Shown: one piece after another, positions 61,115-64,000 of the stretch
How positions within the stretch are numbered: position 1 is the first letter of the stretch
How the letters are laid out: every line of letters starts with the position of its first letter
NCBI GenBank assembly: GCA_910583935.1
Contig: CAJTZM010000005.1
Location: forward strand, 1-64,000
From: an uncultured Oscillospiraceae bacterium
GTDB taxonomy: Bacteria > Bacillota > Clostridia > Oscillospirales > Ruminococcaceae
DNA: 64,000 bases
Direction of reading: 5' to 3'
Made by a program: the position numbers and the translations under genes
The notes under the pieces: generated by a model
The model's input: only the letters and a program-made list of their open reading frames with translations
Databases searched by the model: none
Told to the model about the DNA's origin: nothing

Positions 61115-63322
61115 CTATAAGTCTGCCTCGCCGCGGGTACAGCTCCTGCCGGTGAGCCCTTCGATGGTGCGCAGCAATAAAGGAAGGTCAAGAGGCTTTT
61201 GCAAATGCGCGTTGATCCCGCTTTTCCGGGATTTTTCCTGATCCTCAAAAGACATGTTGGCGCTTAAAGCGATAATGGGGATATTGGACAATACAGGGTC
61301 GGGCAGCTGCCGGATCGCCGCACTGGTCTGCCATCCGTCCATCACCGGCATTTGCAGGTCCATGAGAATTAGGTCATAGTCTTTGGAACCGGCCCGGAAT
61401 ATCTGTTCCAGAGCCAATTCCCCGTTTTCTACCGGATGGATGGAAAAGCCCAGCTGCTCCAGCAGCTCCGTTTCAATTTCCCGGTTCAGCTCATTGTCCT
61501 CCACCAGCAGCAGACGCATTGTGTCCTCTCCGGCCTCCGCCTCCTTCATGGGGATGGCTTCCCAGGCCTGGCGGCGAAGACGCAGCGTTACGGTGAAGAC
61601 GCTGCCCTGGCCCACCTGGCTTTGAACGTCCAGCGTCCCGCCCATCATGTCCACGATATTTTTGGCGATAGTCAGCCCCAGACCAATGCTGTGGATCCCG
61701 CTGAGGGTAGAGTTTTTCTCTCGGGTAAACGGCTCAAAAATCTTTTCCAGAAAATCCGCATGGATGCCAATCCCCGTGTCCTTTACCGAAAGACGGTAAT
61801 CGGCATAATGATTGGTCAGCTCCTCCCCCTCTTCGATGGAGAGCGTTACCTGCCCGCCTGTATTGGTATAGGTTATGGCGTTATTGGCAAGGTTGAGAAG
61901 AAGCTGATGGAGCTTTTCCGGGTCGGAAAAAACATCTTTATGCCGTAGGGCGCTGCAATTCAGGGAAAACGCAAGCCCCTTTTCCTGGGCCTGCGGCTGC
62001 AGAAAGTCATAAACCTTCTGGGCGGTTTCCTTCAGATCGCACTCTACCTCGCTAATGCCGTTGTCAGCAGCCTTGGAGGAGACATCCAGCACCTTTTCGA
62101 TCATTTCCAAAAGCAGCCGGCTGGACGCTTCTACCTGTTCCAGATAACCGGCAGCATCCTCTGGCCGGTCAAGGTTCATCTTAGCCAGAGAGGTAAAGCC
62201 GAAAATGGCATGGAGAAGGGTGCGCATATCGTGTGAAATATTGGAAAGGAAGGTGTTTTTGCTGGTAATAGCAAGGTTTGCCTTGGCCAAAGCCTCCGCC
62301 AGCTGCGCCTGCTGCTCCATCTGGCGCTGGATTTCCTCGTCCACGCGGTGATAACCCATGACCGCCTGGCAAAGGCCTTCCTCGTTGCTCACGCTGACGA
62401 AGCGCAGCTGAAGGTACTGTAGCTCTCCATCCACCAGGACCCGGTAGTTGAAATAATAGGTCTGGTTGGAGGCCAGCATCTCCCGAACGTGATCCGGCGC
62501 GGTAGCCTTGGCAACGATCTCCCGGTCCTCCGGATGCACCCACATGGCAATATACTCACGGGTATACCAGGAATAGGGCTCCCCCTTTAAAACTGCCTGA
62601 AACAGACGGCTGGTACGGCGGCTCAGCCGGTAGGGAACGATCTGATCCTTGTCCAGATCCAAATAGCAGATACCCTCGTAATTGATGCTCAGCCCCTGAA
62701 TAACCTCCAGATGCCGCAGGTACTCCTGATTGACCAGTCTACGCTCGGCGTCGTATTCCTCAGAAAGGTGCAGAAGTCGCTGTTCTCTTTCCAGCTTTTC
62801 GTTTATCAGCTGCTTTTTTTCCGCTATAAGGTGTTGGCGCTTTTCGGTCGCGTCCCCAATAAAAACATAGAAAATATCGCCTAAGACCTCGTCATGGACA
62901 AAGTGGCCATAGTCCTCAATCCAGCGGATATCGCCGTCTTTGCGGCAAATGCGGTATTCTACATAGTCCAGGTCATATTGACTGGCCGCAATCTGTGCCT
63001 GAATGCTTTCCTCCACTGCCTCCAGATCCTCCGGGTGCACAAAGCCCCGAAAGGAACCGCCGGTCAGCTGAAGGAATTCCTCCATAGTCTCGCACTGGAA
63101 GATGCGCAGCAGGCTTTGATTGGCATAGAGAATCTCCTCGCCCAGCTGTGCACGGTAAATAAGAAAGCCTCCCGGCATCTGCTCCATAAACTCCCAAAGA
63201 GCGTTGGAAGGCTCTAAGACGCGCTGGTTTTGGAGAAGCGGTTTTCCGGCGGCGTCTTGAGGATGAAAGAGCGTTCCCAGGATTTGTTCAATGGGGTGAG
63301 AATCGCAATCCTGCTCATGCAT
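61115..63322 (-). CDS. Soluble hybrid sensor histidine kinase
   Basis: 735 residues. A PAS/PAC domain (about 40-165; GDIRWIEDYGHFVHDE), a coiled region (165-210), a second PAS-like domain (about 215-330), then HisKA with the phospho-acceptor His in SNISHDMRTLLHAI (about 362), HATPase (NLANNAITYTNTGG, DTGIGI, GLGLTIAKN) and a C-terminal receiver (LLVEDNELNRE, Asp in ILMDLQMPVMDGW at about 652, Lys in LQKPLD). No membrane segment, so it senses an internal signal. No separate response regulator is adjacent. AGAGGAGA lies before the ATG; promoter at 63349-63377. Confidence 0.94.
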   Translation of the reverse strand: MHEQDCDSHPIEQILGTLFHPQDAAGKPLLQNQRVLEPSNALWEFMEQMPGGFLIYRAQLGEEILYANQSLLRIFQCETMEEFLQLTGGSFRGFVHPEDLEAVEESIQAQIAASQYDLDYVEYRICRKDGDIRWIEDYGHFVHDEVLGDIFYVFIGDATEKRQHLIAEKKQLINEKLEREQRLLHLSEEYDAERRLVNQEYLRHLEVIQGLSINYEGICYLDLDKDQIVPYRLSRRTSRLFQAVLKGEPYSWYTREYIAMWVHPEDREIVAKATAPDHVREMLASNQTYYFNYRVLVDGELQYLQLRFVSVSNEEGLCQAVMGYHRVDEEIQRQMEQQAQLAEALAKANLAITSKNTFLSNISHDMRTLLHAIFGFTSLAKMNLDRPEDAAGYLEQVEASSRLLLEMIEKVLDVSSKAADNGISEVECDLKETAQKVYDFLQPQAQEKGLAFSLNCSALRHKDVFSDPEKLHQLLLNLANNAITYTNTGGQVTLSIEEGEELTNHYADYRLSVKDTGIGIHADFLEKIFEPFTREKNSTLSGIHSIGLGLTIAKNIVDMMGGTLDVQSQVGQGSVFTVTLRLRRQAWEAIPMKEAEAGEDTMRLLLVEDNELNREIETELLEQLGFSIHPVENGELALEQIFRAGSKDYDLILMDLQMPVMDGWQTSAAIRQLPDPVLSNIPIIALSANMSFEDQEKSRKSGINAHLQKPLDLPLLLRTIEGLTGRSCTRGEADL

Positions 63323-63348
63323 AGCGGCATCTCCTCTCTAATGCATTT

Positions 63349-63377
63349 ATTCTATCATAAAAAGGAAAACATGTCAT
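63349..63377 (-). promoter_or_regulatory. Promoter of the histidine kinase gene
   Basis: On the minus strand: ATGACA (63372-63377), 17-bp spacer, TAGAAT (63349-63354). Confidence 0.5.
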
Positions 63378-63441
63378 TATTTCCAGACAATTTTTTGATA
63401 AAAACGCCGGACTGCATTTTACCGGCAAATCCTTGCAAAGA

Positions 63442-63475
63442 AAAAAACGGAGAGGATTTCCCTCTCCGTTTTTCG
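63442..63475 (-). terminator. Terminator behind the small Cys-rich protein gene
   Basis: AAAAACGGAGAGG and CCTCTCCGTTTTT. Confidence 0.88.
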
Positions 63476-63484
63476 CGGTTTTTC

Positions 63485-63712
63485 TTACTCTTTCGGCTCT
63501 TCGTCATCGCTTTCGCTGCAGCTACAATCTCCGCCGCAGCTGCCGCAATAGCAGCCGCTGTCATCGAATTCATACCCCAGGTCCGCCAGAAAATCCTCCC
63601 GGATTTCCTTCGCGGCTCTTTTGCTTTTCAGGTATGCGCAAACCGCCACGATTGCGCCGCCGATTGCAACCAGCGCAAACAGGAACGATAAAAAGCTGTT
63701 GTTTTTCTTCAC
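63485..63712 (-). CDS. Small single-TM protein with a Cys/acidic tail
   Basis: 75 residues. One membrane segment (about 8-27), a basic stretch KSKRAAKEI, then a tail with CYCGSCGGDCSC followed by SESDDEEPKE. The five cysteines within about twelve residues could bind metal or an Fe-S cluster, but the family is unknown to me. GTG start at 63712 with AAGGAGG 9 nt upstream. It has its own terminator. Confidence 0.75.
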   Translation of the reverse strand: MKKNNSFLSFLFALVAIGGAIVAVCAYLKSKRAAKEIREDFLADLGYEFDDSGCYCGSCGGDCSCSESDDEEPKE

Positions 63713-63803
63713 AGATCGTTTCCTCCTTCCGGTCAGTCCAAATTGATCCCGGATCGGTCATCCGGTTTTCTTTAGTATATACTATTTTCGATCAAATAAC
63801 AAT

Positions 63804-64000
63804 CTATTTCTGCAAAAGAGAGGTCCCGTCCATTTCCGCCGGCTTCGGCAGGCCCAACAGCTCCAGCATCGTAGGCGCCAGATCTGCCAGGCGGCCGTTT
63901 TCCTTCAGGGTGTGCTCCTTATCCCCTGCCAAAAGAAGCGGAACCGGATTGGTTGTATGGGCCGTGAAGGGGGAGCCATCCGGCTCGTACATCTGATCTG
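63804..64000 (-). CDS. gpmI: 2,3-bisphosphoglycerate-independent phosphoglycerate mutase, C-terminus
   Basis: Partial: only the last 65 or so codons are in the window; the gene continues beyond 64000. AHTTNPVPLLLAG and GRLADLAPTMLELLGLPKP followed by MDGTSLLQK are the typical end of the cofactor-independent, manganese-dependent enzyme of glycolysis. Confidence 0.92.
   Translation of the reverse strand, partial: DQMYEPDGSPFTAHTTNPVPLLLAGDKEHTLKENGRLADLAPTMLELLGLPKPAEMDGTSLLQK

Noticed and set aside
1..64000. CRISPR array, complete insertion sequence, prophage or toxin-antitoxin pair
   Set aside because: No regular short direct repeats, no full transposase, no phage structural genes and no paired small toxin/antitoxin genes were seen.

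Overview
The window is a chromosomal segment from a spore-forming, low-to-mid G+C Firmicute of the class Clostridia, probably near the Oscillospirales/Ruminococcaceae. The evidence is a complete S10-spc-alpha ribosomal protein operon in the Firmicute order with zinc-binding versions of S14, S4, L36 and adenylate kinase, a KOW-domain protein between map and infA, a LexA repressor with a Firmicute-like operator, sporulation-type cell-wall proteins (PdaA, a SpoIID-like protein) and a single-chain purL of more than 1200 codons.

Layout. 1-180: the 3' end of a 5S rRNA, a hairpin and tRNA-Asn. 250-5100: a methyltransferase, an L-cysteine desulfidase on the minus strand, a small unknown protein, lexA and an A+T-rich methyltransferase. 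Two unusually structured 5' leaders lie back to back between the desulfidase and the small unknown gene (2244-2739). 5573-7390: typA/bipA. 7442-8637: an A+T-rich insert carrying a secreted Cys/His-motif protein broken by one in-frame TAG. 8684-10885: two unknown lipoproteins. 11126-26988: the ribosomal protein/secY/adk/map/infA/rpoA/rplQ operon, with one promoter and a leader of about 300 nt seen in front. 27155-33697: a DMT transporter, a small membrane protein, a MATE transporter, a SpoIID-like protein with three peptidoglycan-binding repeats, and a MurJ/SpoVB-type flippase. 34358-45815: a purine operon purE-C-F-M-N-O-H-D-L. 45921-58925: a beta-lactamase-like hydrolase with a MATE transporter, a patatin phospholipase, a three-gene sugar operon (BtpA-like protein, FGGY kinase, sugar-phosphate isomerase), rubrerythrin, a third MATE transporter, several lipoproteins and PdaA. 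59099-64000: a PurF-like protein lacking the glutaminase nucleophile, tRNA-Thr and tRNA-Tyr, a soluble hybrid histidine kinase, a tiny cysteine-rich membrane protein and the 3' end of a phosphoglycerate mutase gene.

How genes work together. The purine operon covers most steps from PRPP to IMP. The last two steps are done by separate proteins: an AICAR transformylase without its cyclohydrolase half, and a PurO-type IMP cyclohydrolase. purK, purA and purB are not in the window. A Rho-independent terminator lies about 20 nt before purE, which suggests control by attenuation. The PurF paralog at 59099-60502 keeps the PRPP loop and the probable Fe-S cysteines but has Gly where the catalytic Cys should be. 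It, and the two structured leaders near 2.3-2.7 kb, are the best leads for undescribed biology.
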